DNA of 64,000 nt, from NCBI GenBank assembly GCA_963082975.1, contig OY720345.1, positions 77,035,034 to 77,099,033 of the forward strand, written 5' to 3'. Below are positions 21,591 to 32,999 of the stretch, one piece after another (positions within the stretch are counted from its first letter, which is position 1; every line of letters begins with the position of its first letter). The position numbers were made by a program, and so were the translations under genes. The notes under the pieces were generated by a model. It saw only the letters and a list, made by a program, of their open reading frames with translations, was not told the DNA's origin and did not search any database. The DNA comes from Labia minor (Eukaryota; Arthropoda; Insecta; Dermaptera; Spongiphoridae).

Positions 21591-21753
21591 AACTTACTTT
21601 ATTAACTTATTTGGTCTCCCCACAAACACAAACAAAATTTAAATAAACTCAAATATTTTTTATTTTAAATATGATTAAAATTATGACTAATAATAATTAT
21701 TAAAATTATGACTAATAATAATTATTGTACAGTAATATTGAATGTTCTTAGAG

Positions 21754-21840
21754 CAGGGCTGTCTAAACTAATGCCATTTGAGGGCCACATTGCAAAAAAA
21801 AAAAAAAAAAGCTGGGCGCCACATAAATATCATTTTACCT
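21754..21840 (+). mobile_element. hAT MITE left end, interrupted
   Basis: CAGGGCTGTCTAAACT then GCCATTTGAGGGCCACATTGC looks like the left terminus of a hAT MITE of the window's CAGGGGT type. A family B1 element begins right after CATTTTACCTTTTT. On its far side (22480-22560) the shared hAT-MITE core (AAAGTCGGAAATATTTAAAAG, TTTAGAACCATATTG) continues. I could not find the right terminus. Confidence 0.55.
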
Positions 21841-21844
21841 TTTT

Positions 21845-22464
21845 ACCGACCGACGATAGTAAGGGAGGTATTGTTTTCACACCAAATTTCACATGTGGAG
21901 ATTTTTACATATCTCCACGAATCATGCATTTTCTAAACAGAAAAAAAGTATTTTTAGCATGATGTCTGTCCGTCCGTATAGATGTGTACAGCCTGAACGG
22001 CTCAACCGATTTTGATGAAATTTGTTATATTTACTTAATGCATCAGTGGGATGAATTGATCAACTTTTGGTGCAATTCCGGAAACCGGAAGTGGTAGTAT
22101 TAGCGATCGACGATAGGAAGGAAAGGGTTATTTTCACACCAAAGGAGATTTTTTTATATATCACCACGAATCATGCACTTTGTATTGGTTTTATCCTCGA
22201 GAAAAATCATATTTATTAGTTTTTTCTTGATTTAAAATTATATGACGTCATTAAGCCATTCATGACGTCACAGCCTGGTCTTGCATATATATTATAAATA
22301 AAATAAAATTAAAAATGTTTATATTTATTATTTATGTATCCATATCTGTTTTTTATTACATTAATAGATATATGAAAATTATTTGAAATTGTTTCTGTAG
22401 CTGGAAATTAATTTATTTCAAACCGTCGGTCGGTTCGGACCTGGCCACAGGTCAACTTATTTTT
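21845..22464 (+). mobile_element. Family B1 element, near full length
   Basis: ACCGACCGACG start, TGTCCGTCCG microsatellite remnant, ATGAAATTTGTTATAT core, second copy of the internal ~80-bp block with a small deletion (CACACCAAAGGAG), TGACGTCA pair at 22243-22270, inverted CGTCGGTCGGT (about 22423-22433), hairpin GACCTGGCCACAGGTC (22439-22454) and CAACTTATTTT end. Inserted into a hAT MITE. Confidence 0.88.
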
Positions 22465-23240
22465 ATTGGAATCATATGAAAAAATTTCAAAAAGTCGGAA
22501 ATATTTAAAAGTCTCAAAATCATTTTACCTTTTTTTTAGAACCATATTGAACAAATGTTAATAATTTGCAAGCCTGTAGAGATATTAAATTTGATCTATT
22601 ATTGTCTGATTTAGCATTGATTTTATTTTAAGGGTTCTAACCCCATTAAATATTTTTAATTATAATGAATTTTAAAGACTTTAGACATTTTCTAAAAGTC
22701 AAATTAACATTTTTAACGTTATAAAACTAAAGATAAACTAAAAATATATTTATTCAATATTAACAGTATTAATTTAAATTAATTGATTGATTTATTTTTT
22801 ATTAATAATTTTTTTCCTTTAGAAGAAACTGATTTATATTAAAACTCAGTGGCGCTAGGCGATTCGAAAATTATTATTAGTCGAGGCAAGCAGATTTCTC
22901 TAACAGTCTTTGTCTTGACCGACCACCATCCATTTCAACACCTATTCTCTCCCAACTTCTTAAAGTTTTCCCTTATCTAGTGAATGATTCTCAATTTGTC
23001 TGCTCATAACTAACCAAATTCCTTACTTGTATTAAAATTTAAACAAATAGAAATTTTTATTTTTTTTTTAATTAAACTGAGTCATCCGCTTTGCCAAAAC
23101 TGAATAATTTGTTAACAGAAACATTGAATGTTCTTATCGAGATTAGATTTGATCTAATGTTGTCTGATTTGACTTTCCTATTCTCCTAAGATAAAAGAAA
23201 CTTATAAATTGTCTCCTCTTCCAGCCCAATTCATTAACCC
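22465..23240. other. Intergenic DNA with remnant of a hAT MITE core
   Basis: 22480-22560 repeats the core sequence shared by the hAT MITEs. At 22852 CAGTGGCGCTAGGCGATTCG could be another hAT terminus without a partner. No gene. Confidence 0.4.
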
Positions 23241-23573
23241 TAGCGTTTCTCAACCTTTTTGGACCAAACGTCCACTTCGTAAGGCCGGCTTCATAATTCG
23301 CCCCCTATAAATTTTAACAGATAAAAATTGCCTAATATAAGGTAGGTACACTTGGTGATACTTAGAGCCATATTGAAAAGTCAAGTTTCAATCATCAAAA
23401 TCATCTGACCTTTTTTTTAGAACCATATTGAAAAAAATTGAAAAAAAAGTGGAAATGTTTAAAAGCCTGATCGCAAAATCATCTTACCTTTTTTTAGAGT
23501 TAAAAATGATTTCGCCCCCCAAAAATAACTATCGCCCCTTTAAGATGTTGATCGCCCAGGTTGAGAATCACTA
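23241..23573 (+). mobile_element. hAT MITE H3
   Basis: Termini TAGCGTTTCTCAACC / GGTTGAGAATCACTA with an 8-bp target duplication ATTAACCC / ATTTACCC (one mismatch; 23233-23240, 23574-23581). GC-rich subterminal sequence mentions CGCCCC at both sides. The middle has the shared core: TTTAGAACCATATTGAAAAA and GTTTAAAAGCCTGATCGC. Non-coding, 333 bp. Confidence 0.85.
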
Positions 23574-25194
23574 ATTTACCCATTCAAGTTGCATGAGGCA
23601 TCTAAATTTCTTAATTTTCCTAGAACACTTTCCGTTTTTTTTTTAATTTAAAATAGAGAGAGGTTCTAAATATATATTCAAATAGTGTATATATTATTAA
23701 TATAAGAATATTCTTTATAAATTAATCAATATATACAATCATTTATGTATTTAAATATTCTCAAATGATACAACAATATTAATTTAATAATTAAATATAC
23801 AAATTGAGATATTCAAATTTTTAAATTTATATACAATTTGATATTATTTTCTAGTGATATTTAAAGACAATTTATTAAACATAATCAACATAAAAATAAA
23901 TATATTAATAAATAATAAAAGAATTTGGATTTAAAACAAATTTAAAAAAATTTACCCAATTTTACAAAGACAAAAATTTAAAACTCCTTTATATTATTCG
24001 TCTAAAATATCATATTTTAAATTTTGTATAATCAATAAATCATTTTTGCACTTAATATATAGTAGTAATTAATAATTAAGTAAACTCACGGTGGCTTTGA
24101 ATTAACAATATAGAGCATAATATAAATTTTTAAAAATTAATTTCTGCAGTTATTCATATACCTTTACCAAACTTTCATATACCTTTACCAAACTCCTGGG
24201 AACATTCTTTTAGAAAAAATGTTAATGAAAATAAAAGTAATATTCAAATTTTCTTTTTATATATATTTGTGAGAAAATTGTTTATATATATATATATATA
24301 AAGAAGAACCCGAATCTGAAATAAATTAATTTTCATTATTTGATTCGATTCTAAATGGAGAATCCATTATTCGACACGAACCTCAAATTATCCAATTATG
24401 CTACTGTTTAATCATCTTACTTTTTTGGTTAAGGGTAATTTTCGTTTAAAATTCTCATAACATTTCTTTCTTTCATTTATTTTAGGAAATCTATTTTGAG
24501 TGGACAAAACACACAAGTAAGTAATTTATAATAACTTAGTAATTAAATAAATCATTTTTATAAAATTTATATTCTATTTTACAAAATAATTATTTTAAAG
24601 AATCTTATCTAGTCTACACTAGTTGATATGTCAAACTTCGTAATCAATACATGTACTGAGTTACAATACTCATTAAAATTCATCTAATTAAACTTCTGTA
24701 TTATTATTTTACGAATGCTGTATGAATTGAAATCTAAAGAATAATATGTGAGTATATAATGATTATTACTTGTAATTGCTTGTTATATAAGCATTTTGCT
24801 TTTACTAATTGATATTTTGAGACCATAGTTGTTCTCCCCTCTCAGAAGAAATTTATGTGACGCTACAGAACTAGAAAGTTTTTGTTCAAAGCAACTATAT
24901 TCCTTCAACCATCCCTAAACAGAGCCACCTCTCTCCAATAAAAAGTAACTTAGGTATAATTTGTAAACTATTTATATATATAGGTATATATATAATTTAA
25001 GGGATGATTATAAATTATTGGTAAAAGACAAACTTCCAGTTTACCAAAACTAATACATTATTATAAATTACATTTTCAAGGATTATTGGAAATTTAATTT
25101 TTATTTGAAATAATAATCCTCTAATTTTGTTTGAAACTATTCCAATTTGTCATGGTTCCTATATCAATAATCTATAATGTTTATTTAGAATAGA
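23574..25194. other. AT-rich intergenic DNA, no gene recognised
   Basis: A short tandem duplication TTCATATACCTTTACCAAACT occurs at about 24152-24197, and (AT)n at 24281-24300. A slightly GC-richer patch at 24820-24950 may be regulatory but shows no clear motif cluster. Confidence 0.4.
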
Positions 25195-25385
25195 TTAGGA
25201 CGTGACGGAGAGCTCTATTTAGATCTTTTTAATGGTCTTGAGGTGTGACCAGCGCTCGTATTTCCAAATGGGAGTGTTCCAGACTTAATTGGTCAGACAG
25301 GTTTTATTGACGCTCACTAGCTCCCAGGTAACTAAGCGACAGATTCTTCCGACTAGTCAAATTCGTTCTTTTCAAATTGATTTTT
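25195..25385. promoter_or_regulatory. Candidate cis-regulatory island
   Basis: Non-repetitive segment with GGACGTGACGGAGAGC, GACCAGCGCTCGTATTTCC and GACGCTCACTAGCTCCCAGG. No open frame of note. Only its composition stands out. Confidence 0.25.
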
Positions 25386-26709
25386 CATTCAAGAATAAAT
25401 TTTTCTGTTTCATATAAGAAAATTATTCAAATTATATTATGTCTCTAAACACACAATAATCAAAAAATCGTAATAATTCATGGAAATTCTTGCACAATTA
25501 AAAAAGTTACAAAAAAATTAATAAATTTCTATATTAATAATATTTAATGCAATTTTTCTTATTACTAATATATAAATATTTGAAAATGTAATAATTTAAT
25601 GTCTTTGAATTTTTGAATAATGGCAATTTTTAACTTGTTTTGGTTCTATTATAAATAGATATAAAAATTTAATTATTGATAAAAAAATATATTTATTAAC
25701 TAAACGATTAACTATAAATACATTAACATAACATTTAATTAAAATGAAAATAATATTTATCTCTTTATTCTCTAAGTTCTTAAATCGTCTACCGGGCATT
25801 CAAGTCTCCACCGTTAGTTGCTGAAAAAATTAAACTTTTTTTTCCAATGAATCCTCATTAAGTTGATAAAAGTCAATTTCCTGAAAAAAAAACATTCTTT
25901 CGAATGTTTCAACCTCTACATTAGATATTCAACATGACAAATTTAAAACGTTACATGTTCATTATTGATCGAGAAAAATAAATAAATTGTTATTATCTTT
26001 CTAACATATTTATTTTCTCAAACCAAACAAAAAAGAACTAACTTTTCTTTACAAAAAAATTTTCTAAAAGAAAAAAAAAATTAATTATTTAAAATATCAT
26101 AGATTTTGAAATAAATGTGTTTAATAAATTAAATAATAATGAATTAAATAGGATGTATATTTATTGTAATTTTCAACTTAAATACGAATATTGGTAAATT
26201 GAAATTTTTTGACAAAAGTTTCTTCATTTATACAGTAAGAAATTAGAGATTTAGGGCAGATAATTCTAAATATTGGAAATATAAATATTCTATTTAATTT
26301 ACATTATATTTTAATTATGTTATTATTAATATAAATTATTTCACTATGAAACGATAAAAGTTTTTTTTAAATATTACCAACCGGATCCTAACTTACACGG
26401 ATTTAGGAAAATCATCTCATTCTTTATCTTTCTAGATTGATTAATATATAATTATATTATAGTTATTAAATTTATAATATTATATAAAAAATTATAACTC
26501 TTCAAACTTTAAAATAAAATAATTAATGATATGTTTGAGATTTTTTTTTAATAGTCAATTATGAAATTAAAAAAATGATAATAAAAAAAATAATTCTTGT
26601 TTTAATTTAATTAGGTAGGTATATTATTTTTTTTTTTTAAATAAATAATATGATTTGATAGTTTCAGTCAAATTCAATCAATCGATTGCTACTAATTTTT
26701 ATTAACATT
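25386..26709. other. AT-rich intergenic DNA, nothing recognised
   Basis: Long A/T tracts. A short GC-richer patch at 25770-25820 with no assignable feature. Confidence 0.4.
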
Positions 26710-27135
26710 TAAGCCTACGCCCAGTAATTTGAAAAGGCCGGACTCTCTAAATCAGAGATGCGCATCCTTTCGAATAGGTGTCGAAATCGTTCAATTAGCC
26801 GTATCTAATCGGCCCATCTTAAGGTTTCCGGTCTCCGGGTGCAACTTATCAGGTTCCAGCTTGTCCAGGGTGCGAACACTGGAGAGATGCCGCGATAATA
26901 AACCTCCAAAGACAGAGAAAGAGGACTGATAGAGGATCTCGTCTTCAGCCTGTGAATAATGTCCGATTGCCCTCCTCTTTCACCGAGGTGAAAGATCCAT
27001 CCTGGTTGAATAAAGCCATCACCACTTTGCTGACCAACCAGATTAGCATAACTCGCTTGAGTGTGTAGTTTCAAGCAGTCAGTCAGTCTCGCTTCGAATT
27101 ACATACGCTTTTATATCTATATATAAACCACAGGA
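26710..27135. promoter_or_regulatory. Large GC-rich non-repetitive island (enhancer or distal promoter candidate)
   Basis: About 400 bases with near-balanced base composition, the most striking such island in the window. It includes GATGCGCATCC, TCAATTAGCCGTATCTAATC, CACCGAGGTGAAAG, ACCAACCAGATTAGCA, CAGTCAGTCAGTCTCGC (initiator-like TCAGT words at about 27078-27088) and, 40 bases further on, TATATATAAACC. On the minus strand an 89-codon frame is open (27074-26805) but contains no recognised domain. It could be an unspliced exon of an unknown gene; a regulatory element is more likely. Confidence 0.35.
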
Positions 27136-27641
27136 GAGCCATTTATTTCCAGTTTACAAACACATAATATCACCAACATTAATCTTGAATTTGAAATTTA
27201 TTACAAATTAAAATTTAAGAAATTTACTAATCCAAATAGGAAAAAAAGATAAATATTTAAAGCACTGTTTTTTTTTACACTGTTTAATATTAAAAGGTAA
27301 ATTAATATTACAATATAATTTATGTTTTATATATACAATGACCTTCTATGTAAATCTTTATTAGCATTTATTCTAATCTATTAATAATTTATTAATAATA
27401 AATGCAAATCTGGTTCGTAATAAATAAATTAAGATTTAATAATCTCTTCCAAATAATCACTAATAAATATAAGATTATATATATATGTATTTTGGATATT
27501 TTATACAGTAAATAATCAATTAATGTTTACATTTTTATCTTCTTCTTCTTCAAAGAAAAAAAAAAAATTAACATAAAACTACCTTTAGAGTACATTTTGT
27601 AATGTTAGAAAATATCTTACAATTCATCATTTTCATTTTTT
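27136..27641. other. AT-rich intergenic DNA, nothing recognised
   Basis: No gene; ends in a T run before a family B2 element. Confidence 0.4.
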
Positions 27642-28116
27642 ACCGATCGACGATAGAAAGGGAAGGTATTGTTTCCACACCAAATTTCACATGTGAAGAT
27701 TTTTACATATCTCCACGAATTAGCATTTTATTAACAGAAAAAAATATGTTTAGCATCATGTCTGTCCGTCTGTCCGTTATGTGTCCGTATAGACATTTAC
27801 AGCTTGAACAGCTCAACGGATTTTAATAAAATTTGATATATTTACTTAATGCATCAGTAGCATGAATTCATCAACTTTTGGTGTATATCCAGAAACCGGA
27901 AGTGGTTACAAAGTATTAATTTTATATTCATTGTCGGAAAATAATTAAGTAATTAAACTAAAAATAAATACCAATATAATATAGTTTAGTCATTTTAATT
28001 CAAGTTTTAAAAATATTTGTTTTGATACTTTATATATTTATATAAAAATAATCTTTGGAAATTAATTTATTTCAAATCGCCGATTAGTTCTGTGCCTGGC
28101 CACACCTTATATTTTT
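27642..28116 (+). mobile_element. Family B2 Helentron-like element, near full length
   Basis: Reference copy of subfamily B2. The 5' half matches B1 (ACCGATCGACG end, TCACACCAAATTTCACATGTG-like block, TGTCCGTCTGTCCGT microsatellite, AATAAAATTTGATATAT core, CCGGAAGTGG). From there the middle is different: AAAGTATTAATTTTATATTCA, TTGTCGGAAAATAATT, and an AT-rich segment. It rejoins B1 at GGAAATTAATTTATTTCAAA, followed by a mutated subterminal repeat (TCGCCGATTAGTTC), TGTGCCTGGCCACA and a T run. It lacks the internal duplication and the TGACGTCA pair of B1. Confidence 0.85.
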
Positions 28117-28959
28117 TATATAGTTTATAGAGAATTTAAAACACACACAAATAAATATATTTAATTAAAATTAAAATAGACTGAATATATTTTAAAATTA
28201 GCATTTCGCTCATTTCCAAATACATTATTTTGAAACTTATTTTTAAAATTGTTACTCTCTTCCTATAATTCATTGATTCCTTCTTAAATGCACATTACAT
28301 TACATTTAATAGATAATAACTAGCATAATAATTATTCTTGAAGATTTTATTTTGAAATCATTTCTAAATTTAATTTTAATTTTTTATGGATATTTGTCTT
28401 TAAAGAATTGAAGACACTTTGAATAGAAGTAGTAAATATATGGAATTCTGTATAATATATCAAAAGTCTTTAAGGGGTTTTGTGTATGTTACCCATACTT
28501 TGCATTGTAAGACAGTAATAAAACCTTCAAGAGCAAAATAATTCAATTCTATTTTTTGATTATAAAAAAATCCTTCAATTTATATTATAAAATATTATAA
28601 TTAATTTTTGAATAATATATATAATTTCTACATGATTTTAATTTATTTAAAACACAAGTTGTATTTATTAATATTTTTCAGAAAATTAAATTTCAATTTT
28701 TATTTTGACATGTATATTCTAGCGGCACAGGCTAATTTAGTTCCCCCTCTTCTCTCTTGTTTGATGTATAGTTCGTAATTTTGGTTTCTATAAAATAAAT
28801 TACACTAATATACAATATAGGTATGTATATCTTAATGTATCCATGTTCAATCATTTTATCAAATGAGTTTATCTTTTTTGGCTAAACATTGCTCTGAGAA
28901 TTTATTATAATATTATATAATTTATCTATTTAAGTAAAAAAAAGGAAATTCTTTAAACA
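28117..28959. other. AT-rich intergenic DNA, nothing recognised
   Basis: A patch at 28720-28760 (AGCGGCACAGGCTAATTTAG) is slightly less biased. No gene. Confidence 0.4.
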
Positions 28960-29250
28960 GTGCGTGGCATTGTTTCAACAACAACAACAACAACAACAAC
29001 AGAATGCCTAGAAGCAAACAGAAGCAGCCTGGACAACATTCCTGCCTGTCAAGACATATCATCATCGGTGGCGAGGGAGCACGCATTCACGCATGCACGC
29101 ACACGCGTGAGTGACAGCCAATGTGGCAGTGGCTGCCACCTCAATAAGTCACCGATCAACAATCCTCGATCCGACAGGAGCACAACTCAACAACAATATA
29201 CATCCGACCTTTATTATGATTATTTATCACAAATATCTTCTACTAATTAT
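28960..29250. promoter_or_regulatory. Candidate cis-regulatory island with (CAA)n
   Basis: It begins with a (CAA)n tract (about 28977-29001), then non-repetitive sequence with CCTGTCAAGACAT and GTGAGTGACAGCC (TGACAG/CTGTCA TALE-type sites), ACACGCGTGAGTG, and GTGGCAGTGGCTGCCAC (a 17-base palindrome-like word at about 29122-29138). An open frame of 102 codons covers it, but its composition (Thr run, AT-rich tail) does not look like a protein domain. Confidence 0.35.
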
Positions 29251-29531
29251 TTTCATAGAATGATTTAATAGGATATAAATTTTATTTGACAAGCCATTTA
29301 TCCAAGTTAAGAGGAATCTTTTCTGTCATTAAGCAAGCATTAAGAAGGCATGCATGGATGGACGGATCTTCAAAAAAGATTGACACTTCAAATAGAAAAT
29401 ATTAATTTTCAATGAGTAATTTATTATTATTTCTATTTGAAAAAAATATATATATTAAAAATAAATAGATATATTCAATTTTCAATGGAATTTAAAATCC
29501 TGATGATATATGATATGAAAATATAAATATA

Positions 29532-29710
29532 AAAAATTTTTTATAAAATAACGTTTTTCTCATAGACTAGAAAAAGTATAAAATAATTTAACTAAATGCG
29601 CCAAACGTTTTTCGTTGTATATGAAGAAATTCATCAATAAACTTTGTCAGGTTTATAGAAAAATTATTTTATTCTTTTTAGTCCATGAGAATAACCTTAT
29701 TTTATAAAAA
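29532..29710. mobile_element. Foldback MITE with ~50-bp terminal inverted repeats
   Basis: The left arm (29532-29592: TTTATAAAATAACGTTTTTC then TCATAGACTAGAAAAAGTAT and AAAATAATTT) is the reverse complement, with few mismatches, of the right arm (29662-29708: AAATTATTTTATTCTTTTTA, GTCCATGAGAATAACC, TTATTTTATAAAAA). The unique centre is about 70 bases. Part of the arm recurs at 29724-29748. No target duplication can be read in the A/T flanks. Confidence 0.7.
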
Positions 29711-29824
29711 AAAATTGTATATTTAAATTATTTTATTCTTTTTAGTTCAATTTTAATTCGATAAATTTATTTAATATAACAAGAGGAATAGAAAAGATTA
29801 TTTATAATATCGATTATTGATATT

Positions 29825-30045
29825 TTTGTAAATTGTTATCAAGCGACTGCTGAAGTAGCAATCGAAATGTTGTGTAATTTTTGTGTTTTTTGAATAAATT
29901 TCCAAAAAATCAATATGACATCAACAATCGTTATGAAGTGACTGCAAATGTAGCAATCGAAACGTTGTGTATTTTTTTCTTTTTTTAAAAAATTTATCAA
30001 AATATCAATATGTGGTTTTATTTACAAAATTCCCTTATAAATAAA
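29825..30045 (+). repeat. Tandem ~95-bp units with a hairpin plus GAAACGTTGT motif (family E)
   Basis: Two head-to-tail units. Each holds GTTATCAAGCGACTGC- or GTTATGAAGTGACTGC-like sequence, then a small hairpin (TGC...GCA), AATCGAAAYGTTGTGTA, a T-rich stretch and AAAATATCAATATG. The second unit extends into GTGGTTTTATTTACAAAATT. A third copy is at 54955-55075. The hairpin followed by CGAAAC and tandem arrangement recall Penelope-like element LTRs, which carry hammerhead-like ribozymes (family knowledge); a full ribozyme core is not visible. Confidence 0.55.
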
Positions 30046-30145
30046 AACAACCACCATAGATTTAACAAAGAAAAGATGATGTTATACAAAGATTTGCAAA
30101 TTGAATAAAACAAAAACTTTATGAAAATTATTAAATTGGATTTGA

Positions 30146-30298
30146 AAAATAATAAGCGGGAGTGTCCTTCCCTAGACTTTCCCGCATATAAATAGGTATA
30201 AAGAGTTGTGAATGAATATTTAGAATGTGTAAACTTGGTATTGATAAAGAGAGCCAGTTCGAATTAGTTTATTGGTATCAAATTTGATATTTGGTAAC

Positions 30299-30333
<35 letters not shown>

Positions 30334-31335
30334 AAATAAATAGAATATTTTAAATGTAAAAAAAACAGATATGGATATAATATAAATATTTTTAATTTTA
30401 TTTTATTTATAATATATAAGGGCTGACTGTCACGTCATGAAGTGCTGGGTGACGTCATATAATTTTAAATTTAGAAAAAACTAATGAAGATGATTTTTCT
30501 CGAGGATAAAACCAATACAAAGTGCATAACACGTGGAGATATGTCAATAAATAAGCGTGATACGTGAAATTTGATATGAAAATAACCCTTCACTTCCTCT
30601 CTTCGATCGGCAATACTAGCACTTCCGGTTTCCGGATTTGCACCAAAAGTTGATCAATTCATCCTAATGATGTATTAAGTAAATATACCAAATTTCATCA
30701 AAATCCGTTGAGCCGTTCAGGCTGTACACATCTATACGGACGGACGGACAGACAGACGGACGGACATCATGCTAAAAATACTTTTTTCTGTTAAGAAAAT
30801 GCATGATTCGTGGAGATATGTACCTAAAAATATCCATAGGTGAAATTTTGTGTGAAAACAATACCTCCCTTACTATCGTCGGTCGGTAAAAAAGAAACGC
30901 TACTTGTATAGGTAAAATGTCACTTCCGGTAGTCAGATCATGATGAAATTTGGTATCTCAATTTTTTTCATATTTTTAAATCTATATACAAAATATGAAG
31001 CAAATATCTCGAAGCAAACTGGTACTTTACTTGAAAGGTAAACGCAATCAGTTTAGGTAAAGTACCACTTCCGGTTAACCGATTTTGACGAAATTTTGAT
31101 AGAAATCTACAAACTGTGAATAATATCGGTGTACCAAATTTCGAAGTCCTAGCTTGATTAGTTTTTGAGTAAATTTGCTTACAGACATTACATACATACA
31201 TACATACACTCACACAGACATAATTCGAAAAATGGTATTTTCCGACTAAGGGAGGTCTAAAAGATCTATCGAAATCTCGAAGTCGAAATTTTTGACGATT
31301 CCAATACTTCCCTTATACTAAGTATGCGGGAAAGT
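30146..31335 (-). mobile_element. Family D Helentron-like element, split by a B1 insertion
   Basis: On the minus strand it follows a T run and starts ACTTTCCCGCATA (31335-31323). It has an (ATGT)n microsatellite (about 31183-31206), the core TTCGAAATTTGGTACACC (about 31128-31145), and CGGTTAACCGGAAGTGG. The exact inverse TATGCGGGAAAGT lies at 30188-30176, followed by the hairpin GGGA..TCCC and CGCTTATTATTTTT. Same plan as families A and B but different ends. A family B1 copy sits at 30357-30887. Open frames are short and incidental. Only D copy in the window. Confidence 0.85.
30357..30887 (-). mobile_element. Family B1 element nested in element D, 3' truncated
   Basis: It reads from AAAAAACAGATATGG (B1 interior; the subterminal repeat and hairpin are missing) through the CGTCA pair (30431-30457, one site mutated to CACGTCA), the GTCC microsatellite as ACGGACGGACAGACAG (about 30738-30765) and the intact 5' end CGTCGGTCGGT (30877-30887). 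The missing 3' end abuts an (AT)n run (30303-30330). Confidence 0.85.
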
Positions 31336-31670
31336 AAAAATGTCATTTAAGGAAGTACATAAAGAAAAGATATTATTGTTTTGTTTTTTTTGGTTTTTGT
31401 TTAATTTTATCTAATTAAGAAAATAGATAATAGGAGAATTATTTTTTAACCTAAATAATTATCATTTTACCATATAGATTGGATATAATTCTAAGTGTAT
31501 ATATATATAAAATTTTATTATAAGAATCTTTAAATTTTGATTGCCTCATTTTCAATAGTTTAATGTTTATTTAATTTCTTTGGGCTCCATTTAAACAAAT
31601 AAACGAACCTAATAATTTCTCACCTACTTTATTGTCTATAATTAATTAAATATTTTTTTTGTGAGTTTTC
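31336..31670. other. AT-rich spacer
   Basis: No gene or known repeat. Confidence 0.35.
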
Positions 31671-32260
31671 CAAATTGGACGTGCGAGTAGTGAGTGCCCG
31701 TGTTCGTTTTCGATGGGAGTGGTGGTGCCCAGGCCAAGCCAGGCCATTTGACATGGTTGGGCTAGTTTATGGCATCGACGGGGACATTAGCAACCAGAAC
31801 GACACATAAATAACGAGCAGAGCCGATAAACGAACCAACGGACTGCTCAGGAGACAATCTTGCCAATGGGGCTCAGACCAAAAAGAACACGATCGAGAAG
31901 GCCAATTGATTAAATTATGAAGGGCGTTTACTTATTGCCAGATCTCTCTCTCTTTTTCAATCTGGAAGAGAGTCAACCAATCTTTAAAAAAAAATGCAAA
32001 CAAATTAATAGGGGCTTAACACGTCATCAGAAAGAAGGGTCCAGACTGAGCGTAACATTCAACGGTAAATTATATCACCATTTATTTAAAAAAAAAAAAA
32101 AACGTCAATGAAATAGTTGGTTTGGCATCCGACCAAATTCCAAAAGGGAAAATTAGTTAAAGCGTTCTATTGAATTGGATTTTAATTGTGTCATTAAACT
32201 GAAAGTTATTTGCGAAAAGGTCTGAAACATCATCATAAGAATACCATCAAGAGAACCTGT
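31671..32260. promoter_or_regulatory. GC-rich non-repetitive island (enhancer candidate)
   Basis: The first 240 bases are unusually balanced in composition: TTGGACGTGCGAGTAGTG, TGCCCAGGCCAAGCCAGG, TTTATGGCATCGACGGGG, AACGAGCAGAGCCGATAAAC, AGAAGGCCAATTGATTAAAT. Words such as GATAA and TTGATTAAAT fit GATA and homeodomain/paired sites. A weaker tail reaches 32260. Frames contain stops. Confidence 0.4.
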
Positions 32261-32985
32261 TGTTTGTTTACAAGACCTAGATAACAAAAAAAACTATCCT
32301 TGCATTTTTGAAGAGATTTTAACTTTTCATGTTTACTTTCTATCATTTTCCATTATGCATTTCAATTCAGATATACATATTATTGATACGATTAGATAAA
32401 TCATCATATATAGGAAAAGTATTAATGGTATTAGTATATACTCCTATATATATAGAAAGATGCATTAGAATTAAATTGAAACGTATCTAATGCCAAAATG
32501 CCTCAAAAAAAAAAAAAATTTGAATAATTTTTTGCTTTTAAAGTTTATTTTATTTTTTATATTATTATTTGAATATAAAGCGTAGTTCATGACTTTATGG
32601 ACTGTAATTAGTTTAAGGATTTTTGAAAATTGGGTTCTTCATAGAAATAAATAAAAATGACTTGATGACATGTGATGACATCTTTATTAGTGTTTAAAAT
32701 TGAGTAGATTACAATAAGCAAGATTGGGTGAGGAAAGGCAGCGATAAGTTTGCTAATAAAGAATCCAATTGAGAAACGACAAAATTATAAAAATAACGCT
32801 GGAAGTAGTTGACAAAATAAAAATATGGCAATGGTAGATGAGATACATTTAGAAGAATAGTTATAGCCGTTATGGGCAATGGATGGAAATGAACAACAAT
32901 TGTAAGAAGGTTGTTGCTACATACAAAAAGTTTTAAGTTCAGAATCACAAATGACTTGGAAAAATAAAAATTATTTACTATCATT
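32261..32985. other. AT-rich intergenic DNA, no gene recognised
   Basis: A 96-codon minus-strand frame (32999-32709) is hydrophobic (Leu/Phe/Ile-rich, T-rich codons) with no recognisable motif; I do not call it a gene. Otherwise A/T-rich. Confidence 0.35.
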
Positions 32986-32999
32986 TTCAGATCTAGCAA

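Noticed and set aside
26805..27074. 89-codon minus-strand frame in the GC-rich island, considered as a host exon
   Set aside because: No recognisable domain or clear acceptor/donor pair; opposite strand is equally open. Left as regulatory candidate.
29101..29145. Palindromic GTGGCAGTGGCTGCCAC as an RNA gene stem
   Set aside because: Too short alone and without a second structural element; kept as part of a regulatory candidate only.
32709..32999. 96-codon hydrophobic minus-strand frame, membrane-protein-like
   Set aside because: Leu/Phe/Ile come from T-rich codons; no start context, homology or neighbouring exons, and it runs into a SINE target site.
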